DNA of 64,000 nucleotides from Sanguinoderma infundibulare (lineage: Eukaryota; Basidiomycota; Agaricomycetes; Polyporales; Polyporaceae), in assembly GCA_032821775.1 (NCBI GenBank), contig JAVLRN010000001.1:1302001-1366000 (forward strand), written 5' to 3'. Within the stretch, counting starts at the first letter, position 1. Each line of letters begins with the position of its first letter. The position numbers were made by a program, and so were the translations under genes. Under the pieces are notes generated by a model. The model made no database searches. It was given only the letters and a program-made list of their open reading frames with translations, and was not told the origin of the DNA. Below, piece by piece: positions 11,661 to 25,168 of the stretch.

Positions 11661-12448
11661 CGTGGGATCCAACATGCGCGTGTCATGGACCGAACTGCAG
11701 ACGTGGGCCAATGCATGGTACTTGTGTCTCGAGCGATGTCGAATAAGTGGATGTCAGGAACGTATTCGCCAATATGAGTACCCTCCCAGTGATCAGGTAA
11801 AGATATGTATTGTACATACCGTTGTGATGCATACGTAGGATGCAGTACAGTACTGTGACATGAGTGCCAAACACATCTGTCGTTAGCTTTGGCCTGGCGC
11901 TTGCACCGAAGATGGTCGAACGACAACGTCCACGAAGGCAGCCATGCCGACCGTGATCCTGCGCCCGCACGTTCGTTCGGTGCGAGGTGGTGGCGGGGGC
12001 GATGCAATACTTACTTGAGTCTCAGTCATGCTGCGACTCTGCACCGGCGCGAGGTACCTACGCGGCGCCATTGCCGGCGTGTTTCGGCGGGTAGGCATGT
12101 CTCAGGAATGCGCGCGAGACAGAGAAGCGGACAGAGTGACAGACAGCAAATCCTCAGCGCCCCCCTTCCGATCGAGTCGTTGATGGGCCTCCGAGGCTGG
12201 TGCGCTGGCGTTGGACATGTGACATGGGAACTGTCGAAGCCCCGTCGAACCTTCGCACTAGTACTCCCGAGCTGCTTGTGGCATATCATGATACGAGAGA
12301 TACAGTGTCCGGTCGCAGGCATCAAGTGCACGATGGGTGTCCGCCTGTGTCCGCACGGGCGGCCGCGGGATGGAAGGCCCATAGCCAAGAATATTCATAA
12401 CGGCACTTCCTGACATGTCAAGAGCGTCCTTGCGCTGCGGACGCAAGA

Positions 12449-12501
12449 GCGCGGCTCGCTCGAGCCGCGCACTAACGACGCCCGCGTGCAATTGCGGGCG
12501 T
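12449..12501. repeat. two adjacent GC-rich inverted repeats
   Basis: At 12449-12470 an 8-bp perfect stem (GCGCGGCT / AGCCGCGC) encloses a 6-nt loop. At 12478-12501 another 8-bp stem (ACGCCCGC / GCGGGCGT) encloses an 8-nt loop. Only 7 bp separate the two. Confidence 0.6.
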
Positions 12502-14490
12502 GGCCGAGAAGCAAGGCGGAAGCTTCGGTCGGAGGCGTTAACTTGGGACGATACGATATCATGGCCACGCCCGGCGAATCAACGCTGGAGTTCCGGAACG
12601 TCGGAGTGTCGGGCAAGCTCCTGGCTCTCGGAACGCGGATGTGCTTGATGACTAGACCCGGAGATGACGAGTACTGGGCATGCCCTCCCGCGCTGGCGAA
12701 TCGCCGTGTTTTGGGGGTCGGCGGAACCGTGGACTGAAGGAAGCTGGATGGGATGTATGAATGTATGGAACTCGCTCTGGGCACGCGCAATTCGGAGAAA
12801 GGGAGCGAACCGCAGGTCACCGGATGCATGTTCGTCCATCGCTCCGAAGCATGGCATTCCTCCCGAGGGACCCTTGCGAGCATTACTCATCGAGTATGAG
12901 CGTGGAGAACCTCCGAGGGGAGCGTAGCCGAGAAAGTACGGACTCCGCTGGGGACGAGATCCTGAGAAGCTGACCAGGCGTCATCGCTCATCTGGGCAAG
13001 TACGCATACTGGCACACACCTCGCAAAGGATTCTATTATTTATCCGTATGTGATCGTTTCGGAGAAGCAGGAGATGAGCCTTCTCCAAGGCCATTTGGGC
13101 ATGTGTCGGTGATCCACAATAAGAGGGGTCCCTGCGTCTGACAATCCCGACAGCTCTGTAAATTATGTAAAGCAGATTAGCGTGGCTTGCTGGGCGAAGC
13201 ACAATGACGACTGTCGTCCGTCCGAGCAGTGAGCTAGCAAGTTTGACAGCGAGACGAACATGCTTCGGGCAAAACAATATGCGCGGGAGCGCAACGAGGT
13301 CCGGACGCCACGGGCAAGGCATGCATTGAAAGGGGATCTTCTGGTGCCTTGAAACGGAGCATTAGGCAGGCCGAGCAGGAGCGTGGGCCGATAAGTAGAC
13401 ATCGATGGAGCTGACCGGCACTGGCAGCCACTATACCTGTGTTGTTCACTCCGGCCGGACGTCAGCGAAGATTTCGCTGGCGCTATCTTGACGAGCTTCT
13501 TTGCCCGCTGCGCCGAGGAGGACGCCCCAGGGACGCCCGCGAAGAGCGATGACGCACAAGAAATGGCTACATGATGGAGAGACGCTTCCGTTGGCGAGGT
13601 GACGACACGCAAGGGGAGAGGCCAAAGAAGATATCACCAGGGGCAATATGAGAGTGAATTGGCCACCAGTTTTGTGGTGGAGGAGGCACTGCCCATCTTG
13701 CTGGACGTATCGGTTGCTGCGAGACGGTCACAGCGGCGATAACGCACGCAACGGAGACGACGACGGATATGGTCGCCGCGCGGGGAGGGCGAGAACGCCA
13801 CGGATATTGAGTAACAATACGGCGCTGGCGGGTGCGGCCGTGCGGGAGACGAGCTGTGGGCGTTGTGATGACCGGGACGAGGAATGTCAGGGCTGTGACG
13901 TGCAGCTTTGTTCGGAAGATGTTCAAGCCAAGGCCCAAGCCATTCGTCCATCTCACTGACGACACCAGCGCGTGGCGCCTGTCTGCGGTACGGGACAGAT
14001 CACCGGACCGTCGAGCTACACCATTTGAGGCGTAAATAAAGTTAACCCTCGGCTCGGGTCGTCAGCCTCCGAAGAGGCGTGCCGTGGCGGGTGTGAGAGG
14101 GCGCTAGAGGTGCGGGCGGGCAGAAAAGTGAGGGTCAGTGGGGGAGTGGGCGGGGCACGGTAATCAGATGGCGCGAACGGTGAATTCGAGGCCAAAATGG
14201 AGACCCGAGGGAAAGGAACGTCGGTGCAGGGTGATGCCCGCTTGGGAAGGAGGAGGGAGTGTGCGCGGACCGCAGGGAGGACGTGCCTGGCACAAGCGCG
14301 GCACAAGCCTGACATGCGGTTGCAATCTTGATGAGGCGACAATCCACTGATCGCTTTGGCCGCAACCACACGTGCTCCCGGCCCTGCCACCCTTCTTGAC
14401 ATAAATGTTCCTGCCTCGGCCCAGTAATCTGCACTGAATCTGCACCTCCCCCGAACCCGCAGCTACTCTACCGTCCTCCACCATAACATC

Positions 14491-14905
14491 ATGCGTCTCT
14501 CCTGGTCCCTGTTTTCCCTCGCCTTCCTCGCAGCTGTCGCGTCCGCGGCTCCGGTGAGTACCCTCGTCTTCGTGCGGCTGCCCGACGCTGACCGCCTGCC
14601 CCAGGTTGACTCCGCAGCTCTTGTACGTTCGCCTTTCACGCCATAACCCGCACGGTCTTCACCCATTTTTCTCCTTAGGCACAACGCGCTACCGGCCCCA
14701 ACGGTCACGCCACGCCGGATTACAAGAGGTCGTGTCCCGATGGCGGCAACCAATGCGGCGACTACAAGAAGCGGACGTGTCCCGACGGGTCCGCAGGGTG
14801 CGGCGAGGGTCCCCGAGCAATCGAAGTGCGCGAGCCCGCAATCGTGAGTGTTGCATGAACCACTTCCGGGAGTCCGTCTAACTTGTGCAGGCCCAGCGCG
14901 GTTGA
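14491..14905 (+). CDS. small secreted protein with two Kex2-flanked CPDG repeats
   Basis: Four small exons fit in frame: 14491-14553, 14605-14622, 14679-14843 and 14891-14905, with introns of 51, 56 and 47 bp. They give an 85-residue protein. It begins with a clear signal peptide (MRLSWSLFSLAFLAAVASAA). The mature part holds two tandem units, DYKRSCPDGGNQCG and DYKKRTCPDGSAGCG. Each starts with a dibasic Kex2-type site and has a C-x6-C pair. If the last intron is retained, the protein instead ends at 14858 with IVSVA. No CaaX end is present, so it is not a lipopeptide mating pheromone precursor. The function is unknown; a Kex2-processed secreted peptide is the natural inference. The gene is too short and too spliced to show as a single open frame. 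Confidence 0.7.
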
Positions 14906-15611
14906 TCGCATTTAGATTACTTCGCCTCGCTGGTAGTGGTCCCCCAGTATTCCCTGCGATTAGCACCGTTGGTGAGTCCCTCGTTTGCCCCGAGACCGTC
15001 GGACTTGCCGTCCTTACCTGGTTGCGCAGTGTGCTCGTACACCCTCCTTCTTCCTCCCGGTCGGTCCTGTAGTGTGCGTAATGCGCGCGGAGTGGTCTAT
15101 TCCCTGCTTGGTACTCTTGGTGTCCCAACTCCGTGTCGCGTCCATTCTTTTATTGCTTGATTTATTCTCGTCGATTAATTCCTCATCGCCTGTACTATAA
15201 TGTACGCTATCAGTCTGCAGCCAAAACGCTGTCCCGGATGAATTATGTGGATTGGCTGTGAGCCGCATAGTGTTCAACGATACGTCTGCCCTGCCGCTGG
15301 TTGTGGACCTGTGGAGCCGAGCGGGCATGGCCTGAAAGGCTTTCAAACTGTCAAACTCGGACCGACTTCATCGCTACGGTGCAGGCAAAGGTAGGCCATG
15401 GCTTGCACACCTCCGTGAGCTGGCACTGGCTGCGATGAGCCATTGGTACCGCCCAGTTTGAGACTAAAAGGTGCGGCGCAGTATTGGCGCAGTAGGTGGT
15501 GCAGAGGTGAGATTGCTTTCATTCTGATAAGTAATAGTAAGCTATTATCTGATAAACGTAAATATTGTATTGGTCACATGCCATGTTTAGGGCCGGCTTT
15601 TTCGCGGAGGG

Positions 15612-15617
15612 ACGCGT
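15612..15617. promoter_or_regulatory. MCB-type box ACGCGT (distal)
   Basis: A perfect palindromic ACGCGT lies 76 bp upstream of the MCM3 ATG. This is the MluI cell-cycle box bound by MBF (Swi6-Mbp1/Res) at G1/S in fungi. Binding in this organism is inferred. Confidence 0.6.
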
Positions 15618-15636
15618 CAATGGTCGTCATCGCCGA

Positions 15637-15642
15637 ACGCGT
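15637..15642. promoter_or_regulatory. MCB-type box ACGCGT (proximal)
   Basis: A second perfect ACGCGT lies 51 bp upstream of the MCM3 ATG and 25 bp from the first. Paired boxes at this spacing are typical of MBF-controlled replication genes. Confidence 0.6.
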
Positions 15643-15687
15643 CGTGCATCGCGTCTTGTCTTCGTCCTCCTCCCTCCTCTGCCCACC

Positions 15688-19375
<3,688 letters not shown>

Positions 19376-19610
19376 ATTGTGCAATACGCGGGTGTGCTCG
19401 TTTGTACGGTTCGCTCTCGGGGTATCTTGCTGTCGATCTCTCCTGCTTTCCTGCTGCTGCCAGTCTCTTGTTTGTATACCACACTGTATTCTATCAAACA
19501 GTCCATCCCAGTCATCGAACGTGCTGTCATGGAAATGGTGAACACACCTGCGAACAGGACGAGCGTCACAAGAACCATGGTCGCGTCTGGCCGAGTCTAG
19601 CTTCGCCCGC

Positions 19611-21463
19611 TCACGATACGGTAATAGGTCTCGTCCACGGATATCGAACCTGAAGCCAAGCTTCGCCCCTCTCCGCGCAGCAGATCTGCCCATCTCCCTC
19701 CGCCGATCCAGGCCCAGAAGCCGAGCCCTCGCTCGGATCCAGCGCGTCGGGCCCGCCCACGCGGAACTCGCGCTCGGCCCATCCGAGGACATACGCCTTC
19801 TCGCTCTGGTGGAGCGCAAAGAACGAGCGGAGATGAAACGCGCCCGGCGCGTGCTCCTCGAGCAGCATCGCCCGCACGTTCTCCCGGTCGCGCGCGGGGC
19901 TCGTCCCCGGCGCGTGGCGGCTGAACCATCCGAGGAGCGCCGCGTACGCCAGGGGGGACGAGCGGTGGGTGGTGCCCTGTGGCGTCGCCGGGTTCGACTC
20001 GTCGTACACCTCCCATTCGGAGCCGTCGAGAGCCGCCAGGGTCCGCCGGGGCCCCTTCGAGGCCGACCTGGTCAGGCGCAGGCGGACGGCTTTGGCGGAG
20101 AGGGTCAGGTATCCGTCGTCGTCCATGGTCCCTCGGGGCAGCGGGACGAGGGCGGCGCCGACGGGGTAGACGGGTTCGACCAGGTCGGAGATCTCGTGGA
20201 CGCGCCCCTCGGAATGGAGCAGCGCGGGCCCGCCGACGTTTGGGTGGGGAAAGGTAGGGAACGTGGAGAGGCACGGGTCGGGCTCTATGCGATACCCGAC
20301 GCCCAGCCAGCTTGCGCTCCCGCCGGTCTGGAGCATGGCTTGGGCGAGCGCGACGGTGGCGCCGTGTCTGTCGTTTTTGGAGAAATGCGACGGGTCGAGG
20401 TCGACCCCGAGGAGGCCCATGATGCTGAGGATTGTGTCGACGGGGCGGGATGAGGTGCGCAGGAGTGCGCTTTGCCAGATGGCGAAATTCCGGGCGTCGA
20501 CGTCGGTGGAGAGGACGTCGTCCATGGCGATCGTGAGGGCGATGGCGTGGGTCGAGCATGCTCTGCGCTGTGGTCGCCAGAACGATTTGTCGTTCAGGGA
20601 GCCTTTGGGAGGGAGAGTGTTGAATGTGGACGCTTCGATGGGGAAAGGCTTCTCGAAGCTGGGGGAAGAAGCTGCCGGCGTGAAGGACACCGAACCGACG
20701 ATACACGCCTCGAGGACAAACGAGAGGGGAACACTGGCAGATTCGCCAGCGATGACTTCATGGACAAGCGTCGACTTGCCACCGGTGACAGCGGTTCCTG
20801 AACCCAGCCTCCAAGCCAACAGGACGAATACCTGAGGCGGAGCGAGGGCTTCCAGTAGTGTCCAGCTACGGTGGATCCAAGACGTCTCCTCGTCTAGGCG
20901 GGTAAGCCGCTGAATACCTCCTGGGAGCACGATGCAAAGGCGACAGGAGTTGTATATCTTGTACATTTGGCGGATATGCCAGTTCTTGTCATCACGGCTG
21001 TCCTGTATTATGCAGAGTCGGTCCAGCCAGAGGTAGGGACATCCTCGATGAAGAGAAGCGGCACAGGCATGACGGACGGTGTCGACGTCGATAGGGTCTG
21101 CGTGCTCGGCACCATGGACGGAGAAAGCATGTTGGGTGAAGGTCGGGTCGACAGGTACACCGCGCCATGGGTAGGATATTGCGGAGTAGGGGAGAGCGGG
21201 GAAATCAGGGAATTCGATGATCCGGATGAATCCCTGGTCTTTCAGGACTTGGCAATCGACCAAGCGAATATGACCGGGAGTTGCAACGGAGGAGATGGCG
21301 AAACTGTGGACACCGGTGTCAAGTGTGCCAACAAAGACGTCACAGATCACCCGGGGGGCATTCCTGAATCTCCGCGTCAGCAGATAGCGCAGAAGCACTA
21401 GAAGCCCAGGGCTTACGTTGGTGTGGCGTCCATCGCTTTCCTCTTGCAACAAACTTGGCCCAT
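19611..21463 (-). CDS. HET (heterokaryon incompatibility) domain protein
   Basis: The HET core is visible: LPYSAISYPWRG, then CPYLWLDRLCIIQDSRDD and IRQMYKIYNSCRLCIVLPGG, in the usual order. This matches the HET family found in fungal allorecognition and in many orphan paralogs. The long frame runs to a stop at 19611 without further introns and encodes about 600 residues, with a C-terminal half I do not recognise. The first exon is best taken from ATG 21463 (MGQVCCKRKAMDATP). It is joined through a 53-bp intron at 21364-21416 with a GTAAGC donor and a CTGAC branch site, which restores frame into NAPRVICDVF. The N-terminal MG..CC could be acylated, which would place the protein at a membrane; this is speculative. 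The gene converges on MCM3. Confidence 0.75.
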
Positions 21464-22577
21464 GGGTGTGCTAGCGGGGACGGTGTAGGAGGGGGATCGG
21501 CCATGGTGTCTTCGTCCGAGCTATAAGTGCAGGAGATATGAGAGAACCACCAACACGAGACCGCCGAAGGAACGCTTCGCACACGGAATTCACAACATTG
21601 GGCGCTCCAATCTCACAAACTCAGACCCGTCCAATGGCGGGAGGCGCAGCTAAGCACCGACGGCTCCGCCAGCAAGCTTAAGAGGGTTTCGATAGTGTGG
21701 CAGCACTCAAAATGTGGGAAGAGGAGTTGTTCTTAGCACCAATTGAGAACATACCGCCTACATTGTTGCGCACTTCTCTTCATGATGTGAACGACCACGC
21801 GGCATGAGGGTTCATAAACCCGGTCTAGGGCGCATTCTTGCCATTTTCCGCTCAAGAAGCTGCGGGGTTTAGCTGCAAGTGTCGGCACGAGCTATTAGTG
21901 CGGATGCGAACGCTATTTACAACCTACCATAATGAATGCTCGAGCTTCCACAGTTCTCGGACGTAAGATAGACAGCATCCCCGAGATTTGGACCACATCG
22001 AGTTGTGGAGCAAGCCCGTACCTCTATCCCTGAACGTTTGTCTGAACATGTAAAGAAGCTGGGGGTGGTTGCCGGCTAGGCCGACTAGTGAGCCTACACA
22101 TGTCGCAAGTGCGTTAGATCCCGTTCTATAGGAGGAGAAACACAGACGTAGCGACAGATGGTAGTAGACTGAGGAACATATCTAGTAGCGCTAGTCCGAG
22201 TAAAACCTGTCAAACCCTAACCCTACTTTATCAGCCGTTACAGAACATTTGTCTGATATCCGTTTGCCGTATGACTGCTGACAATGACTGCGAGGTCTGC
22301 CGAAGAGTTCAAGTTTCATCGATCGCAATAGCAGAAGGCAAATCCGATGCTATATGAGCCAGAAGACACTCAGGACGATTTACAAAAATTCATGGCGAAA
22401 TTTCACGTGCGATTGTGGTATGCATATCCTACAATGGAGCGATACAGTGATGACGGGACTCGGAGTGATCGAGGAAGGTTGACCGAATAAACGCGTGGCC
22501 GAGCAGGGTATCGCGAAGAACGTAGGTAGAGCTGAGCGGAGCCAACAAGGTTTCTCGAGGCACAAGGTTAGGTTCCG
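21464..22577. other. 1.1-kb gene-free stretch
   Basis: No gene, RNA or mobile-element motif is recognised. Two CCCTAA-type units (AACCCTAACCCT) at 22213-22224 resemble the fungal telomere repeat but are too few to mean much. The right end is the 3' flank of the tail-anchored protein gene. Confidence 0.5.
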
Positions 22578-23424
22578 CTATAGAAGTCCGGAGAAGCGAG
22601 CGACGAAGACCAGGAGCACGAGACAGAAAGATGTGAGGAGGGCAGTCAAGTACAACGGATGACCAACCTGAGGGGGCGCCAGCCTAGGTGGGTGTACCAG
22701 TGTTTGGTCCGCGGGAGGTTCAGGAGGGTCAGGTGAGGTCGTGGTCGATTTCAAGGGACACATACGAGGCTCAGACGTGCTCGAGATACTTAAACGATCA
22801 GAGGCAGCGCGATTGCTGCGAAGCGAACACCGGGTGTTCTTGCGCTTGGGACTCGGAACGGCGACGTAGTCCAAGAAGACCCCCCGTCTCTTCAGCATTC
22901 TGGCTGTGTCCTTTTCGGGGACAGCGGGAGGAGGTTTGGGGAGCTCGCGCTGACCGATCTAGAATCGAGTTCTCAGACATGAAAGGAAGTCCACTCATAA
23001 AGAACGCATGGACTCGTACCTGACGTCGAGGAACTTGAGGCGGGTCAGGATGAACGGCCTTGGGACCTAGCACGGGGTTTGCATTCGAGACGGGCTCACG
23101 ATCTGTCGATCTGGAGGCACTCGGCGACGGTCCAGGATCCGGCTGCACAACGACTTCGACCGAGGTATTGCTGTCGACGAGGATCATGTGTCGCTGACCA
23201 CGGTCATCTACGATATGGAAGAAGGTGTACCTCTTTTGAGTTCGTCGTCGTTGTTGGCGCATTTCTTGCAAGGCTGGTGCGTTTGTTGGCGTGACATTTG
23301 TTGGTTCTGGTAGTGGTGGTGGTGGTGGTGCTGCTGCTGCTGCTGCCGCCGCCGCTTCTGCCTGCTGACGCCTTCTGTACCCGCGTGTTCGGATTGGCGA
23401 CATGCTGATGACACGGTAGGGCAA
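22578..23424 (-). CDS. hypothetical proline/alanine-rich tail-anchored protein
   Basis: I do not recognise this protein. Two exons join in frame: 23424 to about 23021, then a 61-bp intron (GTACGA donor, TTCTAG acceptor), then on to a stop at 22578, giving about 240 residues. The N-terminus is basic (IRTRGYRRRQQ), followed by nine Ala and five Pro encoded by GCT/GGT-type triplet repeats (23313-23356). A compact segment KRYTFFHIVDDRGQRHMILV follows, then a Ser/Pro-rich region. The last 25 residues form one hydrophobic segment (YLTALLTSFCLVLLVFVA) with a short basic tail. That layout suggests a tail-anchored membrane protein with a cytosolic body. A second in-frame ATG at 23403 is an alternative start. 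Confidence 0.5.
23313..23356. repeat. GGT/GCT triplet microsatellite inside a coding exon
   Basis: A run of GGT units passes into GCT and GCC units. On the minus strand it encodes the poly-Pro and poly-Ala tracts of the tail-anchored protein, so slippage here would change tract length without breaking the frame. Confidence 0.7.
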
Positions 23425-23758
23425 GGAATGGGCGATAGGCGTGCAACAAGGCGGGTGATGGTGGTGGTGTTCAAGTGACTGTTGAACTTTAAAGTTCCCT
23501 TTTAGCTTATGAGGTTAGCACTCTTCACAGTCGGCTCCCTGTCGGCGCGGTGGCTACACAGCGTCACTCTCGTTACTTATTTGTTACTCGTCGTTGCCTA
23601 TAGGTTCTTCCATATACCTCGGTGGTGTGTTCCTCCTCAAATGCTATTACGTGTCGAGACTACTTACGCTTAACCCCAAACCCGCCTCAGACGCTCCGTG
23701 CGTACTTGTGAGGGTGTAAAAGTAAGCGCTCCGCTCTCCATCGGACACATCGACGTGT
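23425..23758. other. short intergenic region
   Basis: This is the promoter side of the minus-strand tail-anchored gene and the left flank of the tandem duplication. I see no other signal. Confidence 0.4.
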
Positions 23759-23967
23759 GGACTCACCACCAAATGACCCCAGCTTGTCAACCAAGAGACA
23801 ATCAAACAGGTGTACTAGACAGGTGTACAGTGCACGCGCAGGCTGCGGCTTGACCAAGCAGTGCCACCTCACTACCTTGTGAGACCGAGCTGTATTTGGC
23901 GCGATGTCAGTGTCGGAACTTGAAGGTTCTGTCGTCAATATGCCCTGGCTCGATCAATGGGAACTGA

Positions 23968-23974
23968 TATAAAG
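23968..23974 (+). promoter_or_regulatory. TATA box of DUF6593-like gene A
   Basis: TATAAAG lies 45 bp upstream of the ATG and is conserved at the same distance in copy B. Confidence 0.6.
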
Positions 23975-24012
23975 GCAAGAGACCAGTCTGTGAAGCTCTC
24001 ACAGACATCAAC

Positions 24013-24705
24013 ATGCCAGTCATGAACATCCGTTGGGAATCCAGCGATTCCTTCAACTCCGAGATCAGGGACACCGCGACCGGCCGAACCATCCTCATCG
24101 TCGATTCGCCGCTCAAAGCCAGTTTGAAGCACGAGGTCACGATGAGGACCCCGGAGGGCGAAGTCGTCGGCGTTTACGTGTGGAAATTGCTGGGGCATGG
24201 CACCGTGACGTATCATGGCGACACGAGGACCGCGGCAGAGTGGATGCCACGGAAGAATATAGTCAGAGGGTGAGCGGAATCGGTCCGCTATCTTCTCGTT
24301 CCTGCCGAGTGCAAAACTCACCTCACACAATGCATGGCCATGCTCAGTACGCGCACGTTTGTCGCGCCAAGCGGACAGGTGTACTTCTGGAAAATGGAAT
24401 TCAGCGGTTCGTTCAAGGTGAGCACTCGCAGTTTGTTATTATGATGTGCCAATCACTCGCCTTGTTTGATTTTCGTCCTGTATGGGGTTCTGCGATGACA
24501 CCGAATCTCGTCACCTCGTTAGCTCATCGACGAGCTCACTCAAGCAGTGGCAGCGCAGACACACACCGGAACCATCTTAAATAAGAAGAAGACGAGTATC
24601 GATATAGAGGACCGCGAGCTCGTTCCGCACGTCGATGCAGTCGTGCTCTCGTTTCTCATTTGCGAGAGGGAGAGGCTGGATTGTGGGTATGTGATGATAG
24701 CATAG
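24013..24705 (+). CDS. DUF6593-like protein, copy A
   Basis: Three exons are inferred. Exon 1 runs from ATG 24013 to the GTGAGC at about 24271. Exon 2, encoding TRTFVAPSGQVYFWKMEF, follows an acceptor near 24346. Exon 3, from LIDELTQAVAAQTHTG, ends at 24705. The protein has about 165 residues. It opens IRWESSDSFNSEIRDTATGR and has a beta-rich pattern with EWMPRKN and a late PHVDAVVLSFLICERER. This layout (FNSEI.D..TG, repeated strands, a final conserved helix) is that of DUF6593, a family expanded in mushroom-forming fungi with no known function. No signal peptide or TM segment is seen. Copy B lies 464 bp downstream. Confidence 0.75.
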
Positions 24706-25123
24706 TGTGTAATTACCAGTTGCGCATTTCGCGCATTAGCATGGAAGGGACTCACCACCAAATGACCGTAACTTGTCAACCACGAGGTACAATGGGCAAT
24801 CGAACAGGTGTTCAGTGCTTGCCCAGGCTGAAGCTTGATGGCGCAAGCCTGTGTACTGACGGGCGCGGAGCTGCTGCGATCGGGAATTTGGGATGGCAAC
24901 ACATGTGGAAGGCGCGACGTCGTGGAGGTCGGTTTGAACGTGTGACTGAGGGCGGTCTAACCTGGCGTGATCTATCATCAGGACACCTAGTAGTGGTCAC
25001 TGCCTTGTGAGACCGAACTGCACGTGCCGGAGCTTTCAGCGCCGAAGTGGAGTGTGAGATACATAAGTTGGGAATTTGAAAGGCTCCGTCGCGAAGATGC
25101 CTGGACTGGATCGACGGGAATGG

Positions 25124-25130
25124 TATAAAG
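25124..25130 (+). promoter_or_regulatory. TATA box of DUF6593-like gene B
   Basis: TATAAAG lies 45 bp upstream of the ATG at 25169, the same position as in copy A. Confidence 0.6.
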
Positions 25131-25168
25131 GTAAGAGCTCAGTCTGTGAAGCTCTCCCAGACATCAGC

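Larger units (their letters stand above)
10978..14490. other. 3.5-kb region with no resolved gene
   Basis: No protein family is recognisable on either strand, and no transposase, reverse-transcriptase or integrase motif is visible. Open frames up to about 160 codons exist but overlap on both strands and lack motifs. One minus-strand stretch (11398-11660) looks coding and is listed separately. Two adjacent GC-rich hairpins lie at 12449-12501. The last 100 bp form the promoter of the small secreted-protein gene, with a TATA-like ACATAAAT at about 14399. Confidence 0.5.
14906..15687. other. intergenic region upstream of MCM3
   Basis: This holds the 3' flank of the small secreted-protein gene and the MCM3 promoter. 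Two ACGCGT boxes lie near its right end. Nothing else is recognised. Confidence 0.5.
23759..24705 (+). repeat. tandem duplication, copy A
   Basis: This unit contains promoter, TATA box, three exons and both introns, and it is matched by the segment at 24748-25855. Similarity starts at GGACTCACCACCAAATGACC and runs through the last exon. Copy A is shorter in its promoter by about 170 bp. Confidence 0.8.

Noticed and set aside
14491..14905. Small secreted protein as a mating pheromone precursor
   Set aside because: Basidiomycete pheromone precursors end in a CaaX box and lack a signal peptide; this one has a signal peptide and ends AQRG.
19597..20706. Long alternative frame antisense/offset to the HET gene
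   Set aside because: It is Arg/Pro-rich shadow sequence of the GC-rich HET frame; the HET motifs are in the other frame.
22213..22224. AACCCTAACCCT, telomere-like repeat
   Set aside because: Two units only, within ordinary gene-bearing sequence; easily expected by chance.
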